From Natronobiforma cellulositropha (GTDB lineage: Archaea > Halobacteriota > Halobacteria > Halobacteriales > Natrialbaceae): 64,000 nt of DNA. Of this stretch, positions 34,912 to 43,390 are shown piece after piece; positions within the stretch are counted from its first letter, which is position 1, and the number at the start of each line of letters is the position of its first letter. Below the pieces are notes generated by a model. It searched no databases. It was not told where the DNA came from and worked only from the letters and a program-made list of their open reading frames with translations. Both the position numbers and the translations under genes were made by a program. The stretch lies in NCBI RefSeq assembly GCF_025629245.1, contig NZ_JANZXN010000029.1, positions 1 through 64,000 of the forward strand, given 5' to 3'.

Positions 34912-37043
34912 GCCGTTCGACACCCGCTCCGGGTGAGCCATCGATGCAGTCGGTGACGCCGACGTTTACGCCCGACGACGACCGCCCCGGCCTGACCGTC
35001 GTCGACCCCATCGAGAACAAACAGTTTCCACTCGAGACCGCCGCCCCGGTCGACCTCGAGACGGCGCCAGCCGAGGGGTTCTCCTTCCCGGTCGACGGCG
35101 CGACGAGCTTCGTCACCGACCGGCTGGCGCTGCCCTACGTCGTCCCGGTCTACGCCCGCGACGCCGAGGGTGACCTGTGTTTCGAAGGCGAACACCACGC
35201 CAACGAGACGCTTCCAGCGGGCGAGTACCTCCTCGAGCTGATGGCACCGGTCAGACTCTACGTCTCCGTCGACGCCGAGGTGACGGTCCGCTCGAGCGAC
35301 GACCGGCTGACCATCGAGTTCGACCGGCCGACGCGCGTCCGGCTTGGGGCACGCTCACAGCACGACGTGCCCGCGGGGACCGTCCGGACGACGGCCGAGC
35401 CAGCGGCGCTCGCCGCGGCCATCTCGACGTTCGGCTCCGCGCTGAAGACGACCGCACCCGACCGAGCGTTCCCGACGTTGCGCGGCCACCCACCGCGACT
35501 CGTCCTCGACGACACCCTCGAGATTCCGGCCGAGTTCGATCCGCCCGAGACGGGCATCAGGCTCGTCGTCCCGCCCGACACCGGTGCCCTCTACGCGGCG
35601 GCTCCGCTCGCGTACTACCTGGGCGCGACGGTCTCCGTCGGCGACGAGCCACGCCTCGAGACCGACCGCGGCTTCACCGATCCGCTCGGACAGGGTGAGC
35701 ACGACCTCGAACGCTCACTCGAGAGGGTGCTCCGACACTGTTTCTTCCTCGACTGTGTCGTCAGAACCGAGGGCCTGTACCGGACCGCGCTCTACGAACG
35801 GCGCGTCGTCGAAGAGCGCGTCGACCTCGACTTCGCCGAACTGTACGCGATGGACCCGGCGGCGCGACTCGAGGCGTACCGATCGGTGCCGGTCGAGACC
35901 GTCGAGGACCTCCACCCGGCCTGGTCGCTCGTCACCTACGTGACGCCCGAGTCGAGACACGCCCGCTCGCTCCCGTTTCTCGCGAACGACCTCTCGATCG
36001 TCAGAGCCGCGCCCACCGACTCACAGTCACCTGCTCAGTCGACCCCCTCGACGCGCGCGCAGACGCCCTTCTCGGCCGACGTCGACGCGTTCGTCCGTGC
36101 CGTAAGCGACGACGCGAGCCGAGAGCGACGCCTCGAGACCGGCGCGTTCGTCTCGCCGCCCGACGCGGACGCGTTCGAGCGCGCCTGGCTCGGCGAGGGC
36201 GTTCCGGTCGGGGCGAACAAACTCCTCGACGGGGCGTTCGAGAACGCCCTCGCGGAGTCGCCCGAACCGGAGACCATCGAGATCACGGTCGCCTGTACCG
36301 ACGACGCGATGGCCGAGGAACTCGAGGGCAGTCTCTACGGCGGCCGCGACGAACTCCCCTTCGAGGTCAGCGTCCACCGGCGGCCGTCGGTCGCCGAACT
36401 CGAGTCGTTGCTCGCCGCCGAGGTCGACTTCTTCCACTACGTGGGTCACGTCGAAGACGGCGCGTTCGTCTGTGACGACGGGACGCTGTCGCCAGCGACG
36501 CTCGAGTCGGTCGGCGTCGACGCCTTCCTGCTCAACGGCTGTCGGTCCTACGACCTCGGCGTCGACCTGATCGAGGCGGGCGGCGTCGGCGGCATCGTCA
36601 CGCTCAGCGAGGTCGGCAACCCCGACGCCGTCGCCATCGGACGGCTGATCGCCCGGCTACTGAACGGCGGTTTCACACTTCGGACCGCGCTCTCTGTGGC
36701 ACAGCGCACCCGGCTGGTTGGCGCACAGTACGTCGTCGTCGGCGACGGCAGCGCGGCGGTCACCCAGTCGGGCGGCGGCATCGCGAACCGGTGTCACGTC
36801 ACTCCCGTCGGCGACCGCTACCGGGTGACGATTCACGTCTACCACGCACAGGCCGGCATGGGCGGTCTCTACATCCCCTACGTCGACGGCGTCGACCACC
36901 ACTTCGTCGCCGGCGGCGACCTCCCGCCACTCGAGCTCTCGCGTGACGAACTGCGTCGCTTCCTGGCGCTCGAGGAGATTCCCGTCGAGGTCGACGGCGA
37001 GTTCTACTGGTCGAGCGACCCGCTGCTCGAGCGGGCGCTGTGA
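34908..37043 (+). CDS. CHAT-type (caspase-like) putative protease, copy 1
   Basis: A 711-residue protein. Residues about 1-370 form an unrecognised, mainly beta/mixed domain starting near PDDDRPGLTVVDP. A low-complexity linker (about 368-390) follows. The C-terminal part (about 440-650) has the CHAT pattern: FFHYVGHVEDGAFVC with H510 and H514, FLLNGCRSYDLGVDLIEAGG with C545, then GGIVTLSEVGNPDAVAIGRL and a helix FTLRTALSVAQRTR. H514/C545 is the predicted dyad. ATG 34908 overlaps the HalOD1 stop. Substrate unknown; the 44-residue TM peptide gene 31 nt downstream is a candidate. Confidence 0.75.
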   Translation: MSRSTPAPGEPSMQSVTPTFTPDDDRPGLTVVDPIENKQFPLETAAPVDLETAPAEGFSFPVDGATSFVTDRLALPYVVPVYARDAEGDLCFEGEHHANETLPAGEYLLELMAPVRLYVSVDAEVTVRSSDDRLTIEFDRPTRVRLGARSQHDVPAGTVRTTAEPAALAAAISTFGSALKTTAPDRAFPTLRGHPPRLVLDDTLEIPAEFDPPETGIRLVVPPDTGALYAAAPLAYYLGATVSVGDEPRLETDRGFTDPLGQGEHDLERSLERVLRHCFFLDCVVRTEGLYRTALYERRVVEERVDLDFAELYAMDPAARLEAYRSVPVETVEDLHPAWSLVTYVTPESRHARSLPFLANDLSIVRAAPTDSQSPAQSTPSTRAQTPFSADVDAFVRAVSDDASRERRLETGAFVSPPDADAFERAWLGEGVPVGANKLLDGAFENALAESPEPETIEITVACTDDAMAEELEGSLYGGRDELPFEVSVHRRPSVAELESLLAAEVDFFHYVGHVEDGAFVCDDGTLSPATLESVGVDAFLLNGCRSYDLGVDLIEAGGVGGIVTLSEVGNPDAVAIGRLIARLLNGGFTLRTALSVAQRTRLVGAQYVVVGDGSAAVTQSGGGIANRCHVTPVGDRYRVTIHVYHAQAGMGGLYIPYVDGVDHHFVAGGDLPPLELSRDELRRFLALEEIPVEVDGEFYWSSDPLLERAL

Positions 37044-37074
37044 CCGCACAAAAGTGGGGCGTCTGACGGCCGAC

Positions 37075-37209
37075 TCAGGTCGTCGCACCGCCGTTGCCGG
37101 CGGCGACCGTGCCGACCTGTGAGACCACCAGCGCGGTCGTGAGCAGAGCACCCGTGAGCCGTGGGTGCTCGAGCAGGAACGTTCGGATCGGTGTCTTCGT
37201 ATCGGACAT
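37075..37209 (-). CDS. 44-residue single-TM peptide, copy 1 (GNGG end)
   Basis: ATG 37207-37209. Starts MSDTKTPIRTFLLEHPRLTG, continues ALLTTALVVSQVGTVAAGNG and ends GATT. One TM helix, then a small-residue C-terminus after a possible AA/GN junction. TATA (ttatat, about 37237-37242) lies about 30 nt upstream. It is the same length as the peptide at 39643-39777 and shares R9, L12, H15-P16-R17, A21, L27, S30-Q31 and G38-N39-G40-G41. It faces the CHAT gene tail to tail. I regard it as real because both its position and sequence are repeated. Resembles short haloarchaeal families with HPR...SQ...; function unknown. Confidence 0.75.
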   Translation of the reverse strand: MSDTKTPIRTFLLEHPRLTGALLTTALVVSQVGTVAAGNGGATT

Positions 37210-37327
37210 CGCGACCTACCAACGTCGTGAACGATCTTATATCTAGCGCCGCGTGTCTGTCACGTTTGCCGACCGGTTCTCGGCTGCTCGCCGGCTCTTC
37301 GTTACTTACGTGACTGTCTCGACCTGG

Positions 37328-37348
37328 CCTATCCGCGAGGTATTCGTA
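37328..37348 (+). promoter_or_regulatory. Promoter-proximal box of CHAT cassette 2
   Basis: cctatccgcgaggtattcgta, the counterpart of the box at 33626-33646 with one mismatch in the first 20 bases; 43 nt before the ATG at 37371. Its preservation when most of the upstream gene is gone supports a regulatory role. Confidence 0.6.
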
Positions 37349-37370
37349 GCGCTCGCGCCTATGGCTGGAA

Positions 37371-37502
37371 ATGATCGACGAGACCGCACTGTTCGACCCG
37401 ACGAGCGACGGACACGCCGCTCGCACAACCAGACACACCTCGCCCCCGGTGTCCGGGCGTGACACCGACACCACTGGTCTCCCGGCGGGTGATCCCGGGT
37501 GA
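37371..37502 (+). CDS. 43-residue leader peptide, remnant of HalOD1 gene start
   Basis: ATG 37371 gives MIDETALFDPTSDGHAARTT and ends LPAGDPG. Its TGA (37500-37502) overlaps the GTG of CHAT copy 2 (37499-37501), as the full HalOD1 gene overlaps CHAT copy 1. Like that gene it begins with MID plus an acidic residue, and it sits behind the same 20-bp box. No HalOD1 or RecA-like domain remains. It may be a degraded remnant kept for translational coupling, or a functional leader. Not a domain-bearing gene. Confidence 0.55.
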   Translation: MIDETALFDPTSDGHAARTTRHTSPPVSGRDTDTTGLPAGDPG

Positions 37503-39634
37503 CGCCGGCCGACCGACGCGGCTCCGTCGACGCCGATTCACCGCCGCTCGAGTACCAGCGACCGGTCGCGCCGACGTTTCGCCCCGACGACGACCGCCCC
37601 GGTCTCACCGTCGTCGACCCCGTGAGAAACAAGCGCTATCCGCTGCAGACGTCCGACCCCGTGACCCTCCACGAGAGTGACCCCGACGCGTTCTGCGTTC
37701 CCGTCGACGTGGCGACGGCGTTTACGGCCGCGTCGCTGTTGTTGCCGTACGTCGTCCCGACGGTCGTCCGCGACCGCCACGGCCGGATGCTCACCGAGGT
37801 CGAACACAACGCCTACGAACCGCTCGGCGACGGCGAGTACCACCTCGAGTTGATGACGCCGATCAGGCTCTGCCTGCGTGTCGAGGGGCCGCTCACCATC
37901 GCCTCCTCGGACCGGCGGCTGGCGTTCGCCTTCGATGGCCCGACGCGCCTCCACCTCGGCGCACGCTCACCGCACGAGCGCCCGGCGGCCACCGTCACGA
38001 CCACGACCGAACCAGCGGCCCTCGCGGCGGCCGTCTCGACGTTCGGCTCCGCGCTGAAGACGACGAGCCCCGAGCGCTCGCTGCCGACGCTGCGCGGCCA
38101 CCCGCCCCGCCTGGAACTCGGCGACGCCCTCGAGATTCCAGCCACCGTCGAACCACCGGCGACGGGGGTCAGGCTCGTCGTCCCCGACGACCGGGCGGCC
38201 GTCTACGCGGCGAGTTCGCTCGCGTACTACCTGGGCGCGACCGTCACCGTCGGCGACGAGCCACGCCTCGAGACCGACCGTGGGTTCACCCACCCGCTCG
38301 GGAGGGGTGGACCGGCGTTCGAACGCTCGCTCGAGGAAGTCCTCGAGCAGCTGTTTTTCGTGGACTGTCTCGTCCGGACGGAGGGGCTGTACCGGATCGA
38401 CCTCGACGAGCGCCACGCCGTCGAAGAGCGTCTCGACGCCGACTTCACCGAACTGTACCACATGGACCTCTCTGCACGCCTCGAAGCGTATCTCTCGCTC
38501 CCGTTCGAGGCGGTCGCCGACGTCTTCCCACCCTGGCAGCTGGTGACGCACGTCACCGACGACCCCGAGAACGCCCGTCTGTTACCGTTTCTCGCGAACG
38601 ACCTCTCGATTATCCGGAGCGGAGACACCGACACCCCCTCGAGCGCTGGCCCACCCGCGCTCGGTCTCGAGGAATTCGTCCGGTCTGCCGCACCGTCGGA
38701 CAGCGCCGGTCTCGGTCTCGACGCGTTCGTCTCGCCGCCCGAAACCGACGCCATCGAACAGGCCTGGGCGGGACCTGGCGTCCCAGTCGGGGCGAACAAA
38801 CTCCTCCCGGCGGGCTTCGAACACGGACTCACCGCGGCGGCCTCGAGCGACCGCATCGAGATCACGATCGTCTGTAACGACCCGCGGATGCTCGCGGAGG
38901 TCGACGGGGTGGCCTACGGCGACCGGGAGGAACTGCCCTTCGACGTCACGGTTCACCGGGAGGTGACGGTCGAGGAGTTACGCGGGATTTTCGCGGCCGA
39001 TACCGACTTCGTACACTACGTCGGCCACGTCGAGGACGGTGCGTTCGTCTGCCGGGACGGAACGCTTCCAGCGGAGTCGCTGACCGACGTGGGCGTCGAC
39101 TTCTTCCTGCTCAACGGCTGTCTCTCCTACGAGATCGGCGTCGAGTTGATCGAGGCGGGCAGCGTCGGCGGCATCGTCACGGTGAGCGAGGTCGGCAACC
39201 CGGACGCGGTGGCCGTCGGCCGCCTCGTCGCCCGCCTCCTCAACACGGGCTTTACGCTCCGCTCTGCGGTCGACGTCGCCCGGTCGTACCGGCTGGTCGG
39301 CGCGCAGTACGTCGTCGTCGGCGACGGTGGCGCGGCGGTCACCCAGTCGGGCGGCGGCGTCCCGAACGTCTGTCACGTCGAGTCCGCCGACACCGACGGG
39401 GACCGGCCCTACCGCGTCCGTCTCCAGCTCTACCACTGTTCGGACACCGGCATGGGTTCGGCGTACATCCCCTACATCGACGGCATCGACCGCTACTTCC
39501 TCGTCGGCGGCGAACTCCCGACGCTCTCACTGTCCGGGTCGGCGCTCACTCGCTTCCTCCGACTCGAGGGTATCCCGGTCGAGTTCGACGGCGAGTGGTA
39601 CTGGTCGACTGACGAGGTATTCGAAGAACTGTAG
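37499..39634 (+). CDS. CHAT-type (caspase-like) putative protease, copy 2
   Basis: A 711-residue paralogue of 34908-37043, similar over the whole length, with long shared blocks such as DDDRPGLTVVDP, TFGSALKTT, LPFLANDLSI and VPVGANKLL. Predicted dyad H510 (HYVGHVEDGAFVC) and C541 (FFLLNGCLSYEIG) is intact. The GTG start overlaps the leader ORF's stop. The N-terminus is seven residues longer before the conserved DDDRPG. Expected to be an active protease if copy 1 is. Differences cluster in the linker (about 370-400), where duplicated proteases can diverge in activation. Confidence 0.75.
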   Translation: MTPADRRGSVDADSPPLEYQRPVAPTFRPDDDRPGLTVVDPVRNKRYPLQTSDPVTLHESDPDAFCVPVDVATAFTAASLLLPYVVPTVVRDRHGRMLTEVEHNAYEPLGDGEYHLELMTPIRLCLRVEGPLTIASSDRRLAFAFDGPTRLHLGARSPHERPAATVTTTTEPAALAAAVSTFGSALKTTSPERSLPTLRGHPPRLELGDALEIPATVEPPATGVRLVVPDDRAAVYAASSLAYYLGATVTVGDEPRLETDRGFTHPLGRGGPAFERSLEEVLEQLFFVDCLVRTEGLYRIDLDERHAVEERLDADFTELYHMDLSARLEAYLSLPFEAVADVFPPWQLVTHVTDDPENARLLPFLANDLSIIRSGDTDTPSSAGPPALGLEEFVRSAAPSDSAGLGLDAFVSPPETDAIEQAWAGPGVPVGANKLLPAGFEHGLTAAASSDRIEITIVCNDPRMLAEVDGVAYGDREELPFDVTVHREVTVEELRGIFAADTDFVHYVGHVEDGAFVCRDGTLPAESLTDVGVDFFLLNGCLSYEIGVELIEAGSVGGIVTVSEVGNPDAVAVGRLVARLLNTGFTLRSAVDVARSYRLVGAQYVVVGDGGAAVTQSGGGVPNVCHVESADTDGDRPYRVRLQLYHCSDTGMGSAYIPYIDGIDRYFLVGGELPTLSLSGSALTRFLRLEGIPVEFDGEWYWSTDEVFEEL

Positions 39635-39642
39635 CTCCTCTT

Positions 39643-39777
39643 TCAGCTGATCACTCCGCCGTTTCCGGTCGGGTACACGATCGCCTGCGAGAGGATCAGT
39701 GTGGCACCGAAGGCGGCGCTCAGTACTCGTGGGTGACTCTGGAGAACCGACCGAACGTACGCTGCTTGCTTCGACAT
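39643..39777 (-). CDS. 44-residue single-TM peptide, copy 2 (GNGG end)
   Basis: ATG 39775-39777. Begins MSKQAAYVRSVLQSHPRVLS, TM helix SAAFGATLILSQAIVYP, end TGNGGVIS. Length, HPR motif, SQ pair and GNGG positions are identical to the peptide at 37075-37209. Stop codon eight nt after the CHAT copy 2 stop on the other strand. A TATA-like tattac (about 39801-39806) lies upstream. An in-frame ATG further upstream would add 34 poorly supported residues. Confidence 0.75.
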   Translation of the reverse strand: MSKQAAYVRSVLQSHPRVLSAAFGATLILSQAIVYPTGNGGVIS

Positions 39778-40022
39778 CACTCCACGGTGAGCGCCGGCCG
39801 GTAATAGCTGTATCTCAGTAAACCCTGAACGAGAGCCACTAGCGTTGATACGTCCGCGTCGGTGTGTTATCGCCGACATTCTCTCGACTATCTATGTACT
39901 CTCTCTACCGTATAGCATTCGTCAACTGACGCGCTCTCCGACACTGCGGATCGTTCGCGTGTCCTTCGATAGCACATATCCTGTGGGAAACCTTTTACTC
40001 ACTCGCCTGCTATCGCTCACCC

Positions 40023-41624
40023 ATGACCCGTGACCGGGCCCTCCTCGAGCGGGCCCTGGAACGTGGCGAACAGGACGGTGGCAGCGTCGAATTCAAAGAA
40101 CGCCTCGCTCGAGACGTTCACCTGGTCGACGGCCGACGGGAGAGTCTGGCTGCCCAACTTCGCCACCGCGTCCTCTCCGGTGAGGGCGAGGCGACCTACG
40201 TCGTCGGCGTCACCGACGACGGCGGTCTCGCCGGTATCGACCCCGACACCTTCTCCGAGACGATGGACGTCCTCTCGTTGCTGGCCGAGGAGGCCGACGC
40301 CCACATCGCCGACGTCGACACCTGGGGTATCGGCGGCGGCCTGGTCGGTCTCGCGACGGTCTGCGATGGGGCCGTCCTCGAGAGCGACGACCAGCACATC
40401 GTCGTCGGCACGGCCGGCCACGTCGACCACGGCAAGAGTACGCTCGTCGGCTCGCTCGTCACCGGACGGGCGGACGACGGCGACGGACAGACGCGCGCCT
40501 ACCTCGACGTCCAGCCCCACGAGGTCGAACGCGGTCTCTCCGCGGACCTCTCCTACGCCGTCTACGGCTTCGACGAGGACGGACCCGTCCACGTCAGAAA
40601 TCCCGACCGGAAGGCCGACCGGGCACAGATCGTCGAAGCGGCCGACCGCCTGGTCTCGTTCGTCGACACCGTCGGCCACGAACCCTGGCTCCGGACGACC
40701 ATCCGCGGCCTGGTCGGCCAGAAACTCGACTACGGCCTGCTCGTCGTCGCCGCCGACGACGGCCCGACGCGGACGACGCGCGAACACCTCGGCGTCCTGC
40801 TCGCGACGGAACTGCCCACCCTCGTCGCCATCACCAAGGTCGACGCCGTCTCCGAGGAACGCGCAGACGAGGTCGAACGCGAGGTCGAACGCCTCCTGCG
40901 CGAGGTCGGCAAATCACCCCTCCGGGTCGCCCGCCACGGCGTCGACGCCGCACTCGAGGAGATCAGCGAGACCGTCGTTCCCATCGTCGAGACCAGCGCG
41001 GTCACGATGGCCGGTCTCGACCACCTCGACGACCTCTTCTCTCGCCTGCCGAAGACCGGCGACGACGACGGCGAGTTCCGCATGTACGTCGACCGGAGCT
41101 ACTCGGTCACCGGCGTCGGTGCCGTCGCCTCCGGCACCGTCATGTCCGGCGAGGTCGAAGCCGGTGACGAACTCCTCCTCGGACCGATGGCCGACGGCCG
41201 TTTCCTCGAGGTCGAGGTCCGCTCGATCGAGATGCACTACCACCGCGTCGACCGGGCGCGCGCCGGCCGGATCGTCGGCATCGCGCTCAAAGGTGTCAAA
41301 GAGAGCGCGATCGAACGCGGCATGGTCCTCCTGCCCGCCGACGCCGACCCGACGCCCGTCAGGGAGTTCGACGCCGAAGTGATGGTGCTCAACCACCCCA
41401 CCCGGATCGGCGACGGCTACGAGCCGGTCGTCCACGTCGAGACCATCGGCGAGGCCGCCGCCTTCTACCCCGAGAATGGGCGCTTACTCCCCGGCGACAC
41501 CGGCGAGACCCGCGTCCGCTTCAAGTTCCGCCCCTACCTCCTCGAGGAGGGCCAGAAGTTCGTCTTCCGCGAGGGCAGAAGCAAAGGCGTCGGCACCGTC
41601 ACCGGCGTCCACCCGCTCGAGTGA
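40023..41624 (+). CDS. GTPBP1/2-like translational GTPase
   Basis: A 533-residue GTPase of the EF-Tu superfamily. An N-terminal extra domain (residues about 1-120) precedes G1 GHVDHGKS (132-139). G3 reads DTVGHEPW and G4 reads ITKVD. G5 is SAVTM. Domains II and III follow, with CTD strands near PVREFDAEVMVLNHPTRIGDG. Archaeal relatives of human GTPBP1 have this architecture. TATA (ttttact, about 39993-39999) about 27 nt before the ATG. Cytoplasmic; precise role in translation or RNA turnover is not known. Confidence 0.87.
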   Translation: MTRDRALLERALERGEQDGGSVEFKERLARDVHLVDGRRESLAAQLRHRVLSGEGEATYVVGVTDDGGLAGIDPDTFSETMDVLSLLAEEADAHIADVDTWGIGGGLVGLATVCDGAVLESDDQHIVVGTAGHVDHGKSTLVGSLVTGRADDGDGQTRAYLDVQPHEVERGLSADLSYAVYGFDEDGPVHVRNPDRKADRAQIVEAADRLVSFVDTVGHEPWLRTTIRGLVGQKLDYGLLVVAADDGPTRTTREHLGVLLATELPTLVAITKVDAVSEERADEVEREVERLLREVGKSPLRVARHGVDAALEEISETVVPIVETSAVTMAGLDHLDDLFSRLPKTGDDDGEFRMYVDRSYSVTGVGAVASGTVMSGEVEAGDELLLGPMADGRFLEVEVRSIEMHYHRVDRARAGRIVGIALKGVKESAIERGMVLLPADADPTPVREFDAEVMVLNHPTRIGDGYEPVVHVETIGEAAAFYPENGRLLPGDTGETRVRFKFRPYLLEEGQKFVFREGRSKGVGTVTGVHPLE

Positions 41625-41632
41625 CGCTCAGG

Positions 41633-42124
41633 TCACGACTCGCGGCTGTAGCCGTCGCCGTCTCGCTCGACGAGCTCCAGGAGTACCGCCCACTCGAGCA
41701 GCCGCCGAACCCGCTCGCCCCAGACCTCCTCGAGCCGATCGCCGTAGCGGTGGCGCTCGTAGGCGGGGACTTCGTCGCGAAAGCGCGCGAAGACGGTCTC
41801 GCTCGAGCGTGGCTCACCGGCATCGGCGAGGATCTCGAGCACTCGCTCAGCGCCGTAGACGCGCTCGCGAAACGCCCGCTGGAGGTGGTCGCGCTCGACC
41901 TCGCGTCGGACCCGGGTGAACCCTGAAGGCCCTTCCTCGGCGAGCTCGAGCGCCCGCAGGAACGTCAGCCAGGTGCGTGCCTCGTCGCGGTGGGTGATCC
42001 CCGCGCGGTCCATGATTCGGGCACAGCAGTCGTCTTCGCTCCCTGGGACGAGCGGAACGGCCCGGTGGACGGTCTCGAGGAACGCGAGGTCGGCCGGTGG
42101 CTGTGGGAGGAGTTTGAACTGCAT
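41633..42124 (-). CDS. Haloarchaeal protein with winged-helix-like repeats, function unknown
   Basis: A 163-residue protein, family not certain. It opens MQFKLLPQPPADLAFLETVH and ends in a helix-rich region (VRRLLEWAVLLELVERD) reminiscent of winged-helix proteins. CC pair at about residue 33 (EDDCCARI). Four nt downstream of mch on the same strand, so likely cotranscribed; a link to C1 metabolism is only contextual. Confidence 0.6.
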   Translation of the reverse strand: MQFKLLPQPPADLAFLETVHRAVPLVPGSEDDCCARIMDRAGITHRDEARTWLTFLRALELAEEGPSGFTRVRREVERDHLQRAFRERVYGAERVLEILADAGEPRSSETVFARFRDEVPAYERHRYGDRLEEVWGERVRRLLEWAVLLELVERDGDGYSRES

Positions 42125-42127
42125 CGC

Positions 42128-43072
42128 TCAGACACTGCCGTCGATCGCGAACGACTCGGCGAGTATCGCCTCGTCCGTCTCGCCGAAGGCGTAGGTCGGC
42201 CCGCCGAGGACGTCGATGGTGACCGTCGCGGGGGCGAACAGTTCGGGTTCGGCCTGGTCGAACTCCCACTCCATCTCGTCGAACACTTCGACGAACGGGC
42301 GGCCGTACGCCGAGGCTGCCGTCGAGGCGACCTCGTCGAACCGGTCGAAATCCTGCGTGACGACCAGGTGGGCGCGGCCGCCGTAGGCGATGGCGTCGTT
42401 CGTCCGCGCGATGGCCGTCGCCTCGTCGGCTGCGACCGGGGCGACCGGCGCACGCCCGCTCGCGGAGACGATCTCGAGCGGGTCGTAGCCGAGTTCGCTC
42501 AGCCGGAACGTCGCCAGCTCGGCCGCTCGAGCCGCGTTCGTCACGCTCCCGGCGACGCTCGCCGTCGGGAAGGTGAGGAGGTAGATGCTCGTCGGCTCGA
42601 CCTCACAGAGGTCAGCGACCTGCGCTGCGGCGGTCTCGGTCGGGCGCTGGTCGGTCTCGACGGCGAGCGCAGTCAGGTCGAAGGCGTCGACGTAGCCGAT
42701 GCGCTGGAACTCGTCTTCCTCGGCGACGAGCGCCCGGGCGGGACCGCTGCCGAGTCCGCTGAAGTCCTCGGTCTCGAGTTCCCAGCTCGCCTTCTGTGAA
42801 CACAGAAACGAGAGCGCCGGCTGATCGCTCGAGAGTTCGATGTAGGGAACCGTCGCCCCACCGATGGTGTCGAGTCCGCGCCCGGGCGTCGCCAGCCCGG
42901 CGGTCTGGACCTCGGTCAGGAGCAATCCGGCTTCGATGCCGCCCGCGAACTCCTGGCCGAAGTCGAGCACCGTCGTGCCGTTCTCGAGTTCGTACGCCCC
43001 GACACCGAGTTCCTCGGCGTACTCGAGCGCCTCGTCGACCAGTTCGATGGCCATCCGGTTGAGACTGTTCAT
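42128..43072 (-). CDS. mch: Methenyltetrahydromethanopterin cyclohydrolase
   Basis: A 314-residue Mch: interconverts 5,10-methenyl-H4MPT (or H4F in halophiles) and 5-formyl-H4MPT, in C1 transfer. Recognisable segments: SLNRMAIELVDEALEYAEEL, DFGQEFAGGIEAGLLLTEVQ, GLDTIGGATVPYIE and PTASVAGSVTNAARAAE. Length fits (about 312-320). Non-methanogenic haloarchaea keep it for folate-linked C1 chemistry. A trailing gene at 41633-42124 follows. Confidence 0.95.
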   Translation of the reverse strand: MNSLNRMAIELVDEALEYAEELGVGAYELENGTTVLDFGQEFAGGIEAGLLLTEVQTAGLATPGRGLDTIGGATVPYIELSSDQPALSFLCSQKASWELETEDFSGLGSGPARALVAEEDEFQRIGYVDAFDLTALAVETDQRPTETAAAQVADLCEVEPTSIYLLTFPTASVAGSVTNAARAAELATFRLSELGYDPLEIVSASGRAPVAPVAADEATAIARTNDAIAYGGRAHLVVTQDFDRFDEVASTAASAYGRPFVEVFDEMEWEFDQAEPELFAPATVTIDVLGGPTYAFGETDEAILAESFAIDGSV

Positions 43073-43134
43073 ACCCGTCCTTTTCCGCTCCCGCCTAAAA
43101 CCGTTTGGCAGTCCGCCGCCCGTCTACCGCCCGC

Positions 43135-43344
43135 TCAGACGACGACCTCGTAGCCCGCGTCTTCGACCGTCGTCTCGAGCGTCTCGGCGTCGACCGTCGA
43201 CTCGTCGTGGCTGACACGGACCATACCGCTCTCGTGGCTCGCACTCGCCGACGAGACGCCGGAGAGTGCCTCGAGCGCGTCAGTCACGGTCTCTTCACAG
43301 CCGCCACACGCCATGCCACCGACGGAGAGTGTCGTCTCGTCCAT
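43135..43344 (-). CDS. Heavy-metal-associated (HMA) metallochaperone-like protein
   Basis: A 69-residue ferredoxin-like HMA domain: MDETTLSVGGMACGGCEETV holds the metal-binding GMxCxxC motif (MACGGC), and VEDAGYEVVV is the last strand. Usually binds Cu(I), Zn or Cd and passes it to a P-type ATPase; no ATPase is seen nearby. Start at ATG 43342-43344. Confidence 0.88.
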   Translation of the reverse strand: MDETTLSVGGMACGGCEETVTDALEALSGVSSASASHESGMVRVSHDESTVDAETLETTVEDAGYEVVV

Positions 43345-43390
43345 ACGCCGGCTACTCGCTCGTGCCTGTTGAGCGTGTCGCTCGCCTCGC

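Noticed and set aside
33670-39777. CRISPR-associated or toxin-antitoxin locus
   Set aside because: No repeat-spacer array, cas gene or typical antitoxin is present near the CHAT-like genes; only the CHAT fold suggests a link.
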